Assembly (NCBI RefSeq): GCF_017303295.1
Contig: NZ_JAFKOK010000017.1
Span: forward strand, 60,534-124,533
Direction: 5' to 3'
Origin: Rhodobacter sp. NTK016B
Lineage (GTDB): Bacteria > Pseudomonadota > Alphaproteobacteria > Rhodobacterales > Rhodobacteraceae
Length of the DNA stretch: 64,000 nucleotides
The notes beneath the pieces are model-generated. The model did no database searches, had not been told where the DNA came from, and saw nothing but the letters and a program-made list of their open reading frames with translations. Below are positions 53,587 through 63,387 of this stretch, one piece after another. Position 1 is the first letter of the stretch; every line of letters starts with the position of its first letter. Position numbers and translations under genes: made by a program.

Positions 53587-54465
53587 ATGTCCAAAACGTC
53601 CAAGGACGACACCATCACCGAGGCCGAGACACGGGCTGAGACGCGGCATGCGCGGCGCCATGCCTTTCGCGACAGCCATCAGGATATCGAGACCGCGCGC
53701 CAGATCCCGGTAACGCCGCAGACGCAATCGCCGACCTACCGTCTGGCCTTTGCCGACGACGATTTCCTGTGTCAGGACGATCTGCGCCCGGTGCGGCTGC
53801 AGCTGGAACTGCTCAAGCCTGAAATGGCTATGAACGAAGCCGGGGTGAAATCCACCGTGGTTCTGTTTGGCGGCGCGCGTATCCCCGAGCCCGCGAAGAA
53901 AGACGGCGCCAAGACGCCGATGCTGGCCGAGCTGTCGCATTACTATGACGAAGCGCGGATCTTCGCGCGCCGGATCACCGAGATGTCGCTGGCCGAAGGC
54001 GGCGACGACTGGATCGTCACCACCGGCGGCGGCCCCGGCGTGATGGAAGCGGGCAATCGCGGTGCCGAAGAAGCGGGCGGCAAATCCATCGGGCTGAACA
54101 TCGTGTTGCCGCATGAACAGGCGCCCAACCGCTATGTGACGCCCGAATTGTGCTTCAACTTCCACTATTTCGCGATCCGGAAAATGCATTTCCTTATGCG
54201 CGCCCGGGCCGTCGCCGTCTTCCCCGGCGGGTTCGGCACGCTCGACGAGATGTTCGAATCGCTGACGCTGATCCAGACCGGCCGGATGAAGCCGATCCCC
54301 TTCCTGCTGTTCGGGCGCGACTTCTGGGAGAAGATCGTCAACTGGGACATGCTGGCCGCGGCCGGGACGATCTCGGCCGGGGATCTCAAGCTTTTCCGCA
54401 TCGTCGAGACCGCCGACGAGGCGATCGAGGCGATCCTGAACTGGCCTCAGCCTTCGGCGAAGTAA
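53587..54465 (+). CDS. LOG-family (YgdH-type) Rossmann protein
   Basis: A 292-residue lysine-decarboxylase-like/LOG protein. A Lys/Arg-rich N-terminus leads to the Rossmann core: [21 protein letters not shown], the [18 protein letters not shown] motif (here [12 protein letters not shown]) and [22 protein letters not shown] proteins hydrolyse nucleoside 5'-monophosphates, for example releasing cytokinin bases. Old annotations as lysine decarboxylase are misleading. Its 3' end overlaps dapE by 19 bases, convergently. Confidence 0.86.
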   Translation: MSKTSKDDTITEAETRAETRHARRHAFRDSHQDIETARQIPVTPQTQSPTYRLAFADDDFLCQDDLRPVRLQLELLKPEMAMNEAGVKSTVVLFGGARIPEPAKKDGAKTPMLAELSHYYDEARIFARRITEMSLAEGGDDWIVTTGGGPGVMEAGNRGAEEAGGKSIGLNIVLPHEQAPNRYVTPELCFNFHYFAIRKMHFLMRARAVAVFPGGFGTLDEMFESLTLIQTGRMKPIPFLLFGRDFWEKIVNWDMLAAAGTISAGDLKLFRIVETADEAIEAILNWPQPSAK

Positions 54466-55601
54466 CGCGTCAGGATGCGGGTATAAACGTCCTTGAGCTG
54501 GCGGATATGCGCCAGCTCGACATACTCGTCCACCTTGTGCATCGACTGACCCACCAGCCCGAATTCGACCACGGGGCAATGATCCTTGATGAACCGCGCA
54601 TCCGAGGTGCCGCCCGTGGTCGACAATTCGGGGCGACGCTCGCAGGCGGCCTCGACCGCGTCGGACACCAGATCGGTGAACCAGCCCGGCTGCGTGACGA
54701 AGCTTTCGCCCGAAACCTTGACTGTCATCGAAAAGTCGATGCCGGTTTCCTCGGTCACGCGGGCGATTTCGGTTTCCAGCCACGTCGTCAGGCTGGCGCC
54801 CGAATGAATGTCGTTGAACCGGATGTTCAACACCGCTTTCGCGCTGGCCGGGATCACGTTGGTGGCTTTGTTGCCCACATCGATCGTGGTCAGGGCCAGC
54901 GTCGAGGGGTCGAACTGGCTGTTGCCCGTGTCCAGCTCGTGGCTGGCCAGCCGGTCGAGCAGTTTCACCAGCGCGGGCAAGGGGTTCTTGGCGCGGTGCG
55001 GATAGGCCGAGTGGCCCTGAACGCCGCGCGCCTCAAGCCGTGCGGTCATCGAGCCCCGGCGCCCGTTCTTGATCATCTCGCCCATCACCGAGGGGCAGGT
55101 CGGCTCGCCGACGATGCAATGCGTCATCCGCTCACCCTGTTCGGCCATCCAGTCCAGAAGCGCGACTGTCCCGTCGGTTGCGTCGCCCTCTTCATCGCCG
55201 GTGACGGCGATCACCACCGCGCCATCGGGCGGGGTGTCACGCACGAAATCCACCGCCGCCGCCACGAAGGCCGCGACCCCCGATTTCATGTCACAGGCGC
55301 CCCGGCCCCAGAGCTTGCCCTCGGCCTCGGTCGCCGAGAACGGATCGAAGCGCCACTCGGCGGCGTCGCCCGGGGGCACAACGTCGGTATGCCCGTTGAA
55401 ACCGAACGACCGGTTCGCGCCTTTCTGCCCCCAACGGGCAAAGAGATTCGCCGTGCCGTTACGATCCACTCGCGCGCAGGAAAAGCCCGCGGATTCCAGC
55501 TCTCCCTGAAGTAGCAAAAGCGCTCCGCCCTCGTCGGGCGTGACCGAAGGGCAACGGATCAGGCGCGCGGTCAAATCGACGGGATCGAGCGTTGTGGACA
55601 T
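54447..55601 (-). CDS. dapE: Succinyl-diaminopimelate desuccinylase
   Basis: A 384-residue M20-family dizinc peptidase that cleaves N-succinyl-LL-DAP to LL-DAP. Zinc blocks: [44 protein letters not shown] (catalytic Glu), CIVGEPT and the late [14 protein letters not shown]. The lid domain (about 180-295) with [15 protein letters not shown] is intact. With dapD it covers two steps of the succinylase branch of DAP/lysine synthesis. Confidence 0.97.
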   Translation of the reverse strand: MSTTLDPVDLTARLIRCPSVTPDEGGALLLLQGELESAGFSCARVDRNGTANLFARWGQKGANRSFGFNGHTDVVPPGDAAEWRFDPFSATEAEGKLWGRGACDMKSGVAAFVAAAVDFVRDTPPDGAVVIAVTGDEEGDATDGTVALLDWMAEQGERMTHCIVGEPTCPSVMGEMIKNGRRGSMTARLEARGVQGHSAYPHRAKNPLPALVKLLDRLASHELDTGNSQFDPSTLALTTIDVGNKATNVIPASAKAVLNIRFNDIHSGASLTTWLETEIARVTEETGIDFSMTVKVSGESFVTQPGWFTDLVSDAVEAACERRPELSTTGGTSDARFIKDHCPVVEFGLVGQSMHKVDEYVELAHIRQLKDVYTRILTRYFAEG

Positions 55602-55830
55602 AGTGTTTCCTCATTCCGGGTGTACACCGGGCTAGCCCAAGGACAGGCTTGTCGCAAGCCGCGCCCTCTTGCCAGAGCATTGTCGTAAGGGCACTATTAG
55701 ATGCATTCGTGCGAGTTTTGCACGCGTCGGGAGATCCCTGTTCGGGTCTCCGTATCACCGGAACGGATGCGTCGCCAAAGCAGGGCGCCGACGCGTCTCT
55801 TCCTTGCGTCGAACGGGCAGGACGGACAGC

Positions 55831-58050
55831 ATGAGCGACGAAACTACGACCGACGAAAACATCATCAGCAACGAAACGCGACTGACACGGATTCAGGCGC
55901 TGGTCGTCGAGATCCTCAACAACCTGTTGCGCGCGCCGATCGAGCAGACCGACGCCTCGGTCAACGAAGCCATCGCGCGGCTGGGGGATTACTGCCAGCG
56001 CGACCGGACCTATGTTTTCGTCCATCACGGCGAGATCACTCAGAACACGCATGAATGGTGCGCCGAAGGGATCGATCCGATGATCGACCACCTTCAGGAA
56101 CTGCCGATCGAGCTATATGGCCCGATTGCCGAGGATCTGGGCCGCGGCGACGTCGTCCACGTCCCCGATGTCAACGAATTGCCGCCCGATTCCCCCTCAC
56201 GCCTGACGCTCGAGGAACAATCCGTGCGCTCGATCCTTCTGGTCCCGATGCGCTCGGAAGGGTCGACCTATGGCTTCGTGGGCTTCGACGGCGTGCACAA
56301 GACCCACTCGTTCCTGCCCGGCGAGGTCTATCTGCTGCAATCGGTGGCGGATGTGATCTGCTCGGTTCTGATCCGGCGCGAGCAGGATACCGACATGCGC
56401 ATCGCGCAACAGGATCTGGCCGATGAACGCGCCTTCCTGTCCTCGATCACGTCGACCTCGGCGATGGGGATCGTGGTGATCGACGCCGACGGGATCATCA
56501 ATTTCGTCAACAACGCCGCCGAATCGATGCTGGGCGTTCCCAGCGAACAGATGCTGGGCAGTCATCACGACGACCCGACATGGTTCGGCTACAAGCGCGA
56601 GGACGGCACGACCATTCCGGCGGGCGAGACGCCCTTCGACGTCGCCATGCGCTCGGGCGTGCTGGCCCCGGTCGAGCGGCTGCAACTGGCCAACCGGGAT
56701 GGCGAGCATTTCATTTCGGTCCACGCAGCCCCGGTGGTGCAGGAGGGCGCGACGCGCCCCCGCGTGGTTTATGCCCTGCTCGACGTGACCGATCAGATCA
56801 TGGCCGAACGCAAGCGCGAAGAGGCGCTGGATGAGGCCAATCGCGCCAATACCGCGAAGTCGAATTTCCTTGCCAAGATGAGCCACGAAATGCGCACGCC
56901 GCTCAATGGCGTGCTGGGCGTGGCCGAGGTGCTGGAAACCCTGATCAGCGACCCCGATCAGCGCCGCATGGTCAAGGTCATGCACGAATCGGGCGCGCTG
57001 TTGCTGAGCATCATCAACGATTTGCTCGACATGTCGAAGATCGAGGCTGATCTGATGGAGATCGAGATCGTGCCCTTCATCCCCGGCGAGTTGGCGCAGC
57101 GGATCGAATCGGTGCACACGCTCAAAGCCTCGGAAAAGCGCATCTCTTTCGCGGTCAATGTCGCCGGCGACGGCGACACGGCGCGGCTGGGCGATCCGCA
57201 TCGCATCCTGCAGATCATGCACAACGTGGTGTCGAACGCGATCAAGTTTACCGAGAACGGCTCGGTCTATGTCGATATCGACTGCCGCACGGCGGGCGAG
57301 ATGACGCTGTCGGTCCGGGACAGCGGCATCGGCATGACCGAAGCCCAGCTCGCGCATCTGTTCGAGGATTTCGGCCAGGCCGACAGCTCGATCGCGCGGC
57401 GTTTCGGCGGCACGGGGCTGGGTATGCCGATCGTGAACCGGCTGGTGCAGATGATGCAGGGCCGGATCACCGTCGAGACCACACCCAATGTCGGCACGAC
57501 GATCTCGGTCACGCTGCCGGTTGCGCGCACCGATGCGCTCGACATGGCTATGCCCGCGCCCAATCCCCTGCTGGCCGCGCCCGATCTGCAGGCGCTGCGC
57601 GTTCTGGCGGCGGACGACAACCGCACCAACCGGATGATCCTTGCGGCGATGATGGGCCAGCTTGGCATCGCGGCGGTGCTGGTCAATGACGGGACCGAGG
57701 CGCTCGACGCCTATGAGCGCGAGGCGTTCGATCTGGTCATCCTCGACATTTCGATGCCGGATATGGATGGCGTCGCCGTGCAGAAGGAAATCCGCGCGCG
57801 CGAAGCCAAACGGGCGGCCGAAGACGAGGCTCTTGCCGCCGCCAAGCCTCTGCCGATCGTCGCCTTCACCGCCAACGCGATGGCGCATCAGGTGGAGTCC
57901 TATATCCGTGAAGGCTTCGACGATTGCCTGACCAAGCCGCTGCATCTCGACCGCCTGCGTGAAGCGCTGAGCGGCCTGATCGCGGATCGTGGCCGTCGCT
58001 GCCCGGTACCGGCAGGCGGCGTGGTCCCGCTGCGGCGCTCGTCTGGCTGA
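55831..58050 (+). CDS. Soluble GAF-PAS hybrid histidine kinase with receiver domain
   Basis: A 739-residue hybrid sensor kinase without membrane helices. GAF-like domain at about residues 30-190, PAS at about 205-330 (SAMGIVVIDADGIINFVNNAA), HisKA with H-box SNFLAKMSHEMRTPLNGVLG at about 345, HATPase with HNVVSNAIKFTENGS (N), DSGIGM (G1) and GGTGLGMPIV (G2), and a C-terminal receiver (about 588-720) with DD, LDISMPDMDG and the KPL lysine. It would sense a cytosolic cue. No response regulator is next to it. The ATG at 55831 starts the protein cleanly; the upstream sequence is not conserved-looking. Confidence 0.92.
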   Translation: MSDETTTDENIISNETRLTRIQALVVEILNNLLRAPIEQTDASVNEAIARLGDYCQRDRTYVFVHHGEITQNTHEWCAEGIDPMIDHLQELPIELYGPIAEDLGRGDVVHVPDVNELPPDSPSRLTLEEQSVRSILLVPMRSEGSTYGFVGFDGVHKTHSFLPGEVYLLQSVADVICSVLIRREQDTDMRIAQQDLADERAFLSSITSTSAMGIVVIDADGIINFVNNAAESMLGVPSEQMLGSHHDDPTWFGYKREDGTTIPAGETPFDVAMRSGVLAPVERLQLANRDGEHFISVHAAPVVQEGATRPRVVYALLDVTDQIMAERKREEALDEANRANTAKSNFLAKMSHEMRTPLNGVLGVAEVLETLISDPDQRRMVKVMHESGALLLSIINDLLDMSKIEADLMEIEIVPFIPGELAQRIESVHTLKASEKRISFAVNVAGDGDTARLGDPHRILQIMHNVVSNAIKFTENGSVYVDIDCRTAGEMTLSVRDSGIGMTEAQLAHLFEDFGQADSSIARRFGGTGLGMPIVNRLVQMMQGRITVETTPNVGTTISVTLPVARTDALDMAMPAPNPLLAAPDLQALRVLAADDNRTNRMILAAMMGQLGIAAVLVNDGTEALDAYEREAFDLVILDISMPDMDGVAVQKEIRAREAKRAAEDEALAAAKPLPIVAFTANAMAHQVESYIREGFDDCLTKPLHLDRLREALSGLIADRGRRCPVPAGGVVPLRRSSG

Positions 58051-58080
58051 GACGAGCCGCGCATAAAGCCAGAACGCGCG

Positions 58081-58330
58081 CGGCCCGGGACCGGGCGCAG
58101 GGTCAGGTGACGCAGTCGGCGCTATCCGGCTGCGGCCTTCCTAAACATGGCGAAAGGCAATCTGGTCGGACTCATTATCGGGGAAACAGACATGTCACCG
58201 CCTTGTTGTCGGTGACCTGACAAGTTGCGAGGCATCTCGGATGCGAAGCCTGACTTGAACCTGCTGACAGACCGGGACGCCCCAACCGGCGCATACGCGC
58301 CGGTTCAGCCCGTCCCGAACGTCGTCTGAA
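58081..58330. other. Unexplained hairpin-rich gap
   Basis: The 360-bp gap between the convergent histidine kinase and lexA genes has no convincing ORF. It holds GTCACCG-N9-CGGTGAC (58194-58216), GCATC-TCG-GATGC (58232-58244), and a two-part hairpin in which GGGACG and CGTCCC enclose a 9-bp AACCGGCGC/GCGCCGGTT stem (58274-58316). It could be a structured RNA, paired terminators or an insertion-sequence remnant. I cannot match it to a known RNA. Confidence 0.3.
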
Positions 58331-58410
58331 ACAAAGCGACACAACCTTCGACACCCGGAGCGAGCGGCTCCCCCGCCCTGTCGCGATGCCTCATCCAGAA
58401 AAACTGCGCC

Positions 58411-59106
58411 TCAATAGCTGCGAATCAGCCCGACAAGACGGCCCTGCACCGCGACCTGATCGTCGCGCAGCACGCGAGTTTCATAGGCCGGGTTGGCAGC
58501 TTCGAGCGCGATCATGCCGCGCTGGCGGCGGAAGCGCTTCAGCGTCGCTTCCTGCCCTTCGACCAGCGCCACGACGATATCGCCGTTATCCGCCGTTGTC
58601 TGTTCACGGATCACGACGATGTCGCCATCGTGGATCCCCGCTTCGATCATCGAATCGCCGCGCACTTCCAGCGCGTAATGCTCACCCTTGCCGCCCAGCA
58701 TCGAGCCGGGCACCGCGACATGACGCGACACTTCCGAGATCGCTTCGATCGGCGTCCCCGCAGCAATGCGCCCCATGACCGGCAATTCCAGCGCATGGAC
58801 TTCGTGCACCGGCATCGCCCGCGCGGGCTGAGCGGCGGGGGCCGGCGCCGGCGCGCCGCCCTCGATCACCTCGGGCACGCGTTTTTCCAGCGCTTCGGGC
58901 ATGCGCACCACCTCAATCGCGCGGGCGCGATGGGCGAGACGGCGGATGAAGCCGCGTTCTTCCAGCGCCGTGATCAGCCGGTGGATACCCGATTTCGAGC
59001 GCAGGTTCAGCGCATCCTTCATCTCGTCGAAAGAAGGCGGGACACCGTCGCGTTTCATGCGGGTGTCGATCAGTTCCAGAAGTTCGAGCTGTTTACGGGT
59101 CAGCAT
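58411..59106 (-). CDS. lexA: LexA repressor
   Basis: A 231-residue SOS repressor. The winged helix is at residues 1-70 ([38 protein letters not shown]). A Pro/Ala-rich linker follows, then the S24 peptidase domain: Ala-Gly cleavage site in [12 protein letters not shown], Ser in [11 protein letters not shown], Lys in GQEATLKRF. RecA-stimulated self-cleavage derepresses DNA repair genes. The ATG at 59106 has GGAGG upstream. An SOS box 40 bases upstream shows autoregulation. Confidence 0.97.
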   Translation of the reverse strand: MLTRKQLELLELIDTRMKRDGVPPSFDEMKDALNLRSKSGIHRLITALEERGFIRRLAHRARAIEVVRMPEALEKRVPEVIEGGAPAPAPAAQPARAMPVHEVHALELPVMGRIAAGTPIEAISEVSRHVAVPGSMLGGKGEHYALEVRGDSMIEAGIHDGDIVVIREQTTADNGDIVVALVEGQEATLKRFRRQRGMIALEAANPAYETRVLRDDQVAVQGRLVGLIRSY

Positions 59107-59145
59107 CGCGGCCTCCAACAGGGAAACGTCAGGCGTTTTACCACT

Positions 59146-59160
59146 GTTCTACGCATGTTC
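59146..59160. promoter_or_regulatory. SOS box (GTTC-N7-GTTC)
   Basis: GTTCTACGCATGTTC matches the alphaproteobacterial LexA-binding sequence GTTC-N7-GTTC exactly. It lies in the 77-bp gap between moeA and lexA, giving lexA its own SOS-controlled promoter although it follows the molybdenum unit on the same strand. Confidence 0.92.
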
Positions 59161-59183
59161 CCCTTTTGTGTCAACCATAATGA

Positions 59184-60359
59184 CTACAAAAGCAGAACAG
59201 GCACCGCCTCGCCCGCCTTGCGGGGGCCGTCGCCCAGTGGGCGTTCCAGCAAGACATTCGCCTCGGCCAGCACGCTCAGAAGCGCGCTGTCCTGCCGCTC
59301 GAACGGAGTAACGACGCCGTCGTCGAGCCGCGCGCGCATGTAATGCGTGCGGGGTCCGGTCGGGCCGACATCGGCGCCGAGACGGGCCATCATCCGCGCG
59401 GGTCTGACCGCATCCTGCCCCAGCCAGCGGCGCACCATCGGCAGCAGGAACAGATGTCCCGTCACCACCGCCGAAACGGGGTTCCCCGGCAGCCCCAGAT
59501 ACGGCTTGCCCGCCAGCCGCCCGGCGATCAGCGGTTTGCCGGGGCGCATGGCGATCTTGTAGAAGGCGCGCTCGATCCCCAGAGCCTCGCCCACCTGCCC
59601 CACGAGGTCATAATCCCCGACCGAGGCACCGCCGATCGTTACTGCGATATCGGCCTGCGCGGCCTCGGACATCGCCGCTTCCAACGCGTCGCGGCGATCC
59701 GGCGCGATGGGCAGGATCACCCCCTCGCCGCCCGCCTGATCGACCATGGCCTTCAGCGCGAAGGTGTTCGAGGCGATGATCTCATCGGGGCCCGGGGTTT
59801 CACCGGGCATCACCAGCTCATCCCCGGTCGCCAGAAGCGCCACGCGCGGACGCGGCACGACCTCAAGCTGCGCGACATTCATCGCCGCCAGAAGGGCAAG
59901 GTCGGCAGCGCTCAGACGCCGGCCCGCATCGAGCGCGAAACCGGCGTCGAAATCGCCGCCGGCGGCACGGATATTGGGGCCGTTGCCGAGATTGGGCTGA
60001 ATGGTGATCCGCTCGCCCTCGCGCGCGGTGTCTTCCTGAATGACGACGTGGTCGGCGCCCTCGGGCACCGGGGCGCCGGTAAAGATGCGCACGGCCTGAC
60101 CGGGGCCGACCTGTCCCTGCCAGCCATGCCCGGCGGCGGATTCGCCCACGATAGTGAAGGCGGCGCCGATGGCGAGCTCGGCGTCCCGCAGCGCGTAGCC
60201 ATCCATGGCCGCTGACCGAAACGGCGGCTGCGCGCGATGCGCGATGGCAGCCCGGGCGAGCGTGCGACCCGCCGCCTGATCCAGCGAAACGGTCTCAGCC
60301 GCGCCCGACGGCGTGACCAGCGCAAGGCACAGCGCTTCGGCTTCGGTGACGGGGATCAT
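59184..60359 (-). CDS. moeA: Molybdopterin molybdotransferase
   Basis: A 391-residue enzyme that inserts molybdate into adenylated molybdopterin, the last step of Moco synthesis. HRAQPPFRSAAMDGYALRD, VRIFTGAPVPEGADHVVIQE, LATGDELVMPGE and KIAMRPGKPLIAGRL are diagnostic, and LGLPGNPVSAVV is the late loop. The ATG at 60359 has AAAGGGCAG upstream and overlaps the stop of the GIY-YIG gene. Confidence 0.96.
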   Translation of the reverse strand: MIPVTEAEALCLALVTPSGAAETVSLDQAAGRTLARAAIAHRAQPPFRSAAMDGYALRDAELAIGAAFTIVGESAAGHGWQGQVGPGQAVRIFTGAPVPEGADHVVIQEDTAREGERITIQPNLGNGPNIRAAGGDFDAGFALDAGRRLSAADLALLAAMNVAQLEVVPRPRVALLATGDELVMPGETPGPDEIIASNTFALKAMVDQAGGEGVILPIAPDRRDALEAAMSEAAQADIAVTIGGASVGDYDLVGQVGEALGIERAFYKIAMRPGKPLIAGRLAGKPYLGLPGNPVSAVVTGHLFLLPMVRRWLGQDAVRPARMMARLGADVGPTGPRTHYMRARLDDGVVTPFERQDSALLSVLAEANVLLERPLGDGPRKAGEAVPVLLL

Positions 60360-61255
60360 GGATCTGCCCTTTCCAACTGCATCTCTTCCCACTCAGCATA
60401 GGTTTTTCCGGTGCTGATGTGGACCCAATGCGTCCGTCCGTGTGCGGCGCGACCAGCGAGGACAGCGGCGGCGGCAGAGGGACTCGAGAATGCGAAATCC
60501 GAGGTAAATCGACCATTGTCGCCATCAGGTACAATGACACCATGCTCGACGAGTTCGCGATGCAGGCGAGCGTAAGACGTATTGTTTCGCCTCTCGGCAA
60601 CCCATTCGAGCCGCCCAATTGAGCCTGCCCGCACAATCATCTCGCCATCGCGCAGAATCGCGGTGGCTGAGACCCCATGACGGGGAACTTTAAAGGCAAA
60701 GATCGGCGCGCGATCATCTGGCTCTTGCGCCGTGGCAGTAACAACGCTGCGCTTCTTGTTAAGAAACGCGTCCACGCGGATCGCCGGAAGCACCATCATC
60801 AGCGTCTCGATGAAGGATTCCATATTCGCGGTGGCGGCTTCCGACAGACTGCTGCGCGTGGGCTGGTTGCCGTTTTCAAGCTCGGCGCCGCCGACGTCGC
60901 GGGCGATCTCGACCAGACGGGACTCGAGGTATTTGACATGCGCCTTGTGCAACACATCCGCCGCAGCCGAAATCAGAACGGCGTAATCCCACCAATCCTT
61001 GTTTTGCGCGTGGCTGCGCAGGCGCTCGCGCATATCCTCGGCCTCGCCGATGTAAAGCCGTGCCCGGCCTTCTTCTTCGCCAAACAGAAGATAGACGCCG
61101 GTATAGCCCGCTTCGCGTCGCTGCAGCGCCTCTTTCAGCTGGGTGCGAGGCGCGCGCAGCACATGGCCCGTCCAGTTGAAAACCTCAGCCGTGAGCATGC
61201 CGTCCGGACGGCCGTCGATGAAAAACAACTCCAGCGACCGTCCCTGCGCACTCAT
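60356..61255 (-). CDS. GIY-YIG nuclease-like protein with DUF4357 domain
   Basis: A 299-residue protein. The N-terminal GIY-YIG domain (about 50-140) keeps the catalytic set: TGVYLLFG (GIY), [18 protein letters not shown] (YIG and Arg) and [12 protein letters not shown] (metal Glu). The C-terminal region (about 220-290) ends with [20 protein letters not shown], the DUF4357 pattern. It lies inside the trpC-moaC-moeA unit with ATGA overlaps on both sides. Codons such as GTA, CCT and AGT are more frequent here than in moeA or moaC, suggesting later acquisition. The substrate is unknown; a nuclease acting on DNA is the family expectation. Confidence 0.85.
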   Translation of the reverse strand: MSAQGRSLELFFIDGRPDGMLTAEVFNWTGHVLRAPRTQLKEALQRREAGYTGVYLLFGEEEGRARLYIGEAEDMRERLRSHAQNKDWWDYAVLISAAADVLHKAHVKYLESRLVEIARDVGGAELENGNQPTRSSLSEAATANMESFIETLMMVLPAIRVDAFLNKKRSVVTATAQEPDDRAPIFAFKVPRHGVSATAILRDGEMIVRAGSIGRLEWVAERRNNTSYARLHRELVEHGVIVPDGDNGRFTSDFAFSSPSAAAAVLAGRAAHGRTHWVHISTGKTYAEWEEMQLERADP

Positions 61256-61734
61256 GTTCCGTCCTTGACGTAGGTCCCCGATTTCCCGCCCTCTTTGCGC
61301 AGGACGGCGATGCCACCGATTTCCATGCTCTTCTCGACCGCCTTGAGCATATCATAGACGGTGAGCGCGGCGGTCGAGGCGGCGGTGAGGGCTTCCATCT
61401 CGACCCCGGTCTGGCCGGTGGTTTTCACTTCGGCCAGAATGCGCACGCCGGGCAGCGACTCGTCGGGGGTCAGATCGACGGTCACCTTGGTGATCGGCAG
61501 CGGATGGCAGAGGGGGATCAGCTCGGACGTCTTCTTGGCCGCCATGATCCCGGCCAGCCGCGCGACGCCCAGCACGTCGCCCTTCTTCGCCGTGCCCTGC
61601 ACGACATGCGCGAGCGTCTCGGGCCGCATGACGACATGCGCCGAGGCGGTGGCGACACGCGCGGTCACCGGCTTGCCCGAGACATCAACCATGACCGCCC
61701 GGCCCTCGGCGTCGAAATGGGTAAGGCCGCTCAT
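61252..61734 (-). CDS. moaC: Cyclic pyranopterin monophosphate synthase
   Basis: A 160-residue enzyme that, after MoaA, forms cPMP from GTP, the first stage of molybdopterin synthesis. [20 protein letters not shown] opens it, [18 protein letters not shown] is the active-site block with the essential Lys and His, and [19 protein letters not shown] carries the late motif. Its ATG overlaps the trpC stop and its stop overlaps the GIY-YIG start (both ATGA). Confidence 0.97.
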   Translation of the reverse strand: MSGLTHFDAEGRAVMVDVSGKPVTARVATASAHVVMRPETLAHVVQGTAKKGDVLGVARLAGIMAAKKTSELIPLCHPLPITKVTVDLTPDESLPGVRILAEVKTTGQTGVEMEALTAASTAALTVYDMLKAVEKSMEIGGIAVLRKEGGKSGTYVKDGT

Positions 61735-62531
61735 GATACGACCGGATCAGCCAGAAGCGCGCGCGTGGCGGCGGCGACATCGTCCTGCCGCATCAGGCTT
61801 TCGCCGATGAGGAAGCAACGCGCCCCGTGACTGGCCATGTCGGCCAGATCGGCGGGCGTGAAAAGACCGCTTTCGGAAACCAGCATCCGCCCCTCCGGGA
61901 CCCGCGCGGCCAGCGTGCGCGTGGTGTCGAGCGTCGTCTCAAACGTGTTGAGATTGCGGTTGTTGATACCGAGCATGGGCGATTTCAGCGCCAGCGCGCG
62001 GTCGAGTTCGTCACCGTCATGCACCTCGATCAGCACATCCATCCCCCAGCCGATCGCCGCATCTTCCAGCTCGGCCGCCTGCGCGTCCGAAACCGAAGCC
62101 ATGATGATCAGGATGCAATCGGCCCCCCAGGCGCGGGCCTCGGCCACCTGATAGGTGTCATAGAGGAAATCCTTGCGCAGACAGGGCAGATCCACGGCGG
62201 CTCGGGCCGCTTTCAGGAAGTCGGGCGCGCCCTGGAAGCTGGGCGTGTCGGTCAGAACCGACAGACAGGCCGCGCCCCCTGCCTTATAGGCCTGCGCCAG
62301 CGCCGGCGGGTTGAAATCGGCGCGGATGAGGCCCTTTGAAGGGCTGGCCTTCTTGATCTCGGCGATCAGGCCGTAGCCTTTGGCCGACGCCGCGTGCAGC
62401 GCGCGCTGAAAGCCGCGCGGGGCGTCGGCGGAACGAGCCTCGGCCTCGATCTGCGCTAGGGGACGCGCAGCTTTCGCTGCCGCGATTTCCTCAAGCTTGT
62501 AGGCCTTGATCTTGTCGAGAATGGTCGCCAT
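61731..62531 (-). CDS. trpC: Indole-3-glycerol phosphate synthase
   Basis: A 266-residue TIM barrel that closes the indole ring in tryptophan synthesis. [19 protein letters not shown] gives the first lysine and the EIKxxSPS motif. [65 protein letters not shown] and [13 protein letters not shown] follow. trpD and trpG are not visible upstream in the window. An unrelated repeat precedes the gene. Confidence 0.97.
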   Translation of the reverse strand: MATILDKIKAYKLEEIAAAKAARPLAQIEAEARSADAPRGFQRALHAASAKGYGLIAEIKKASPSKGLIRADFNPPALAQAYKAGGAACLSVLTDTPSFQGAPDFLKAARAAVDLPCLRKDFLYDTYQVAEARAWGADCILIIMASVSDAQAAELEDAAIGWGMDVLIEVHDGDELDRALALKSPMLGINNRNLNTFETTLDTTRTLAARVPEGRMLVSESGLFTPADLADMASHGARCFLIGESLMRQDDVAAATRALLADPVVS

Positions 62532-62640
62532 CGGGGGCCCTCCTTGCGGGGATCTAGGTAAAGCCTGTGGGCGGCGTTGAAAAGCGTTTCGCGCAAGGCC
62601 CGAAAAGCACGTAGCGCGCAACCGGGGCTGCCGCCCCCTC

Positions 62641-62693
62641 TGGCCCGTTCCGGGCCATTCACCCCCGCGAGTATTTTTTGGCAAAGTGAAAGG
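62641..62693 (+). repeat. Gene-end repeat, copy 6 (single arm)
   Basis: TGGCCCGttcCGGGCCA is a perfect 7-bp hairpin, followed by CCCCCGCGAGTATTTTTTGG and CAAAGTGAAAG, the same subtype as copy 4. It lies between the Lrp gene end and the trpC start. Confidence 0.68.
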
Positions 62694-62713
62694 GCGCGGG
62701 TTTCGACCGGGTG

Positions 62714-63214
62714 TCAGGCTTCGCGCTTATAGCGGTCCTCGAGCACGTCGAAGGGTACGCCCGGTTCGTCCTTGGCGCAGCGGATGACCAGCGAGGTCTT
62801 GACCGAGGCCACGTTATCGGCGGCGAGCAGATCCTCGGTCAGGAAGGACTGGAACGTCGACAGATCGGGCGCCACGCATTTCAGGATGAAATCGATCTCG
62901 CCATTGAGCATGTGGCATTCGCGCACCAGCGACCAGGCGCGGCAGCGATCCTCGAAGGCGCGCAGATCGGCCTCGTTCTGACGGTGCAGGCGGACCATGG
63001 CGAAGACCTGCACCTCGAAGCCCAGCTCGCGCACATCGACCCGGGCGTGGTAGCCCCGGATGAAGCCCGCCTCTTCTAGCGTCCGCACGCGGCGCAGGCA
63101 GGGCGGGGCCGAAATTCCCACCCGCTTGGCGAGTTCGACATTGGTCATGCGCCCGTCGGCCTGCAATTCGGCAAGGATCATCCGGTCGATCGGGTCGAGT
63201 TTGCTGCCGGGCAT
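62714..63214 (-). CDS. Lrp/AsnC family regulator
   Basis: A 166-residue Lrp-type regulator. DNA-binding part [31 protein letters not shown] and the [20 protein letters not shown] helix, then a RAM domain from about residue 75 ([17 protein letters not shown]...). The ATG at 63214 is preferred over a GTG one codon before. It is divergent from trxB, a pairing common in related bacteria, and may bind the palindromic region between them. Confidence 0.9.
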   Translation of the reverse strand: MPGSKLDPIDRMILAELQADGRMTNVELAKRVGISAPPCLRRVRTLEEAGFIRGYHARVDVRELGFEVQVFAMVRLHRQNEADLRAFEDRCRAWSLVRECHMLNGEIDFILKCVAPDLSTFQSFLTEDLLAADNVASVKTSLVIRCAKDEPGVPFDVLEDRYKREA

Positions 63215-63266
63215 CACGGCGGGTCTCCCTGTGTGTTTGCGCTTATGTAGGCATAGCGGGTCACAG

Positions 63267-63302
63267 GCGCAATAATATTTCGCAACAGAGAAATAATTGT
63301 GC
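63267..63302. promoter_or_regulatory. AT-rich palindrome between Lrp gene and trxB
   Basis: GCGCAATAATATTTC and GAAATAATTGTGC are nearly inverted with an 8-base centre. This is the most AT-rich block of the 245-bp gap, which otherwise holds no gene I can see. An Lrp operator is the natural reading. The TTGTGC end resembles the site near arginase. Confidence 0.45.
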
Positions 63303-63387
63303 GGATTTCGGCAGCATCGTCGGGCGGCGGCGGCGCGAAGCCAGCGCGGCCTGCGCCTGACTTGCCCGGACAGCGCCGACGGGTTAG

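Noticed and set aside
53587..54465. LOG protein as a lysine decarboxylase
   Set aside because: The PGGxGTxxE motif and Rossmann core mark the LOG nucleotide-hydrolase family; no PLP site.
58081..58330. 6S RNA or tmRNA in the gap before lexA
   Set aside because: I could not find closing stems or a tag-coding segment that would support either; kept only as an unexplained structured region.
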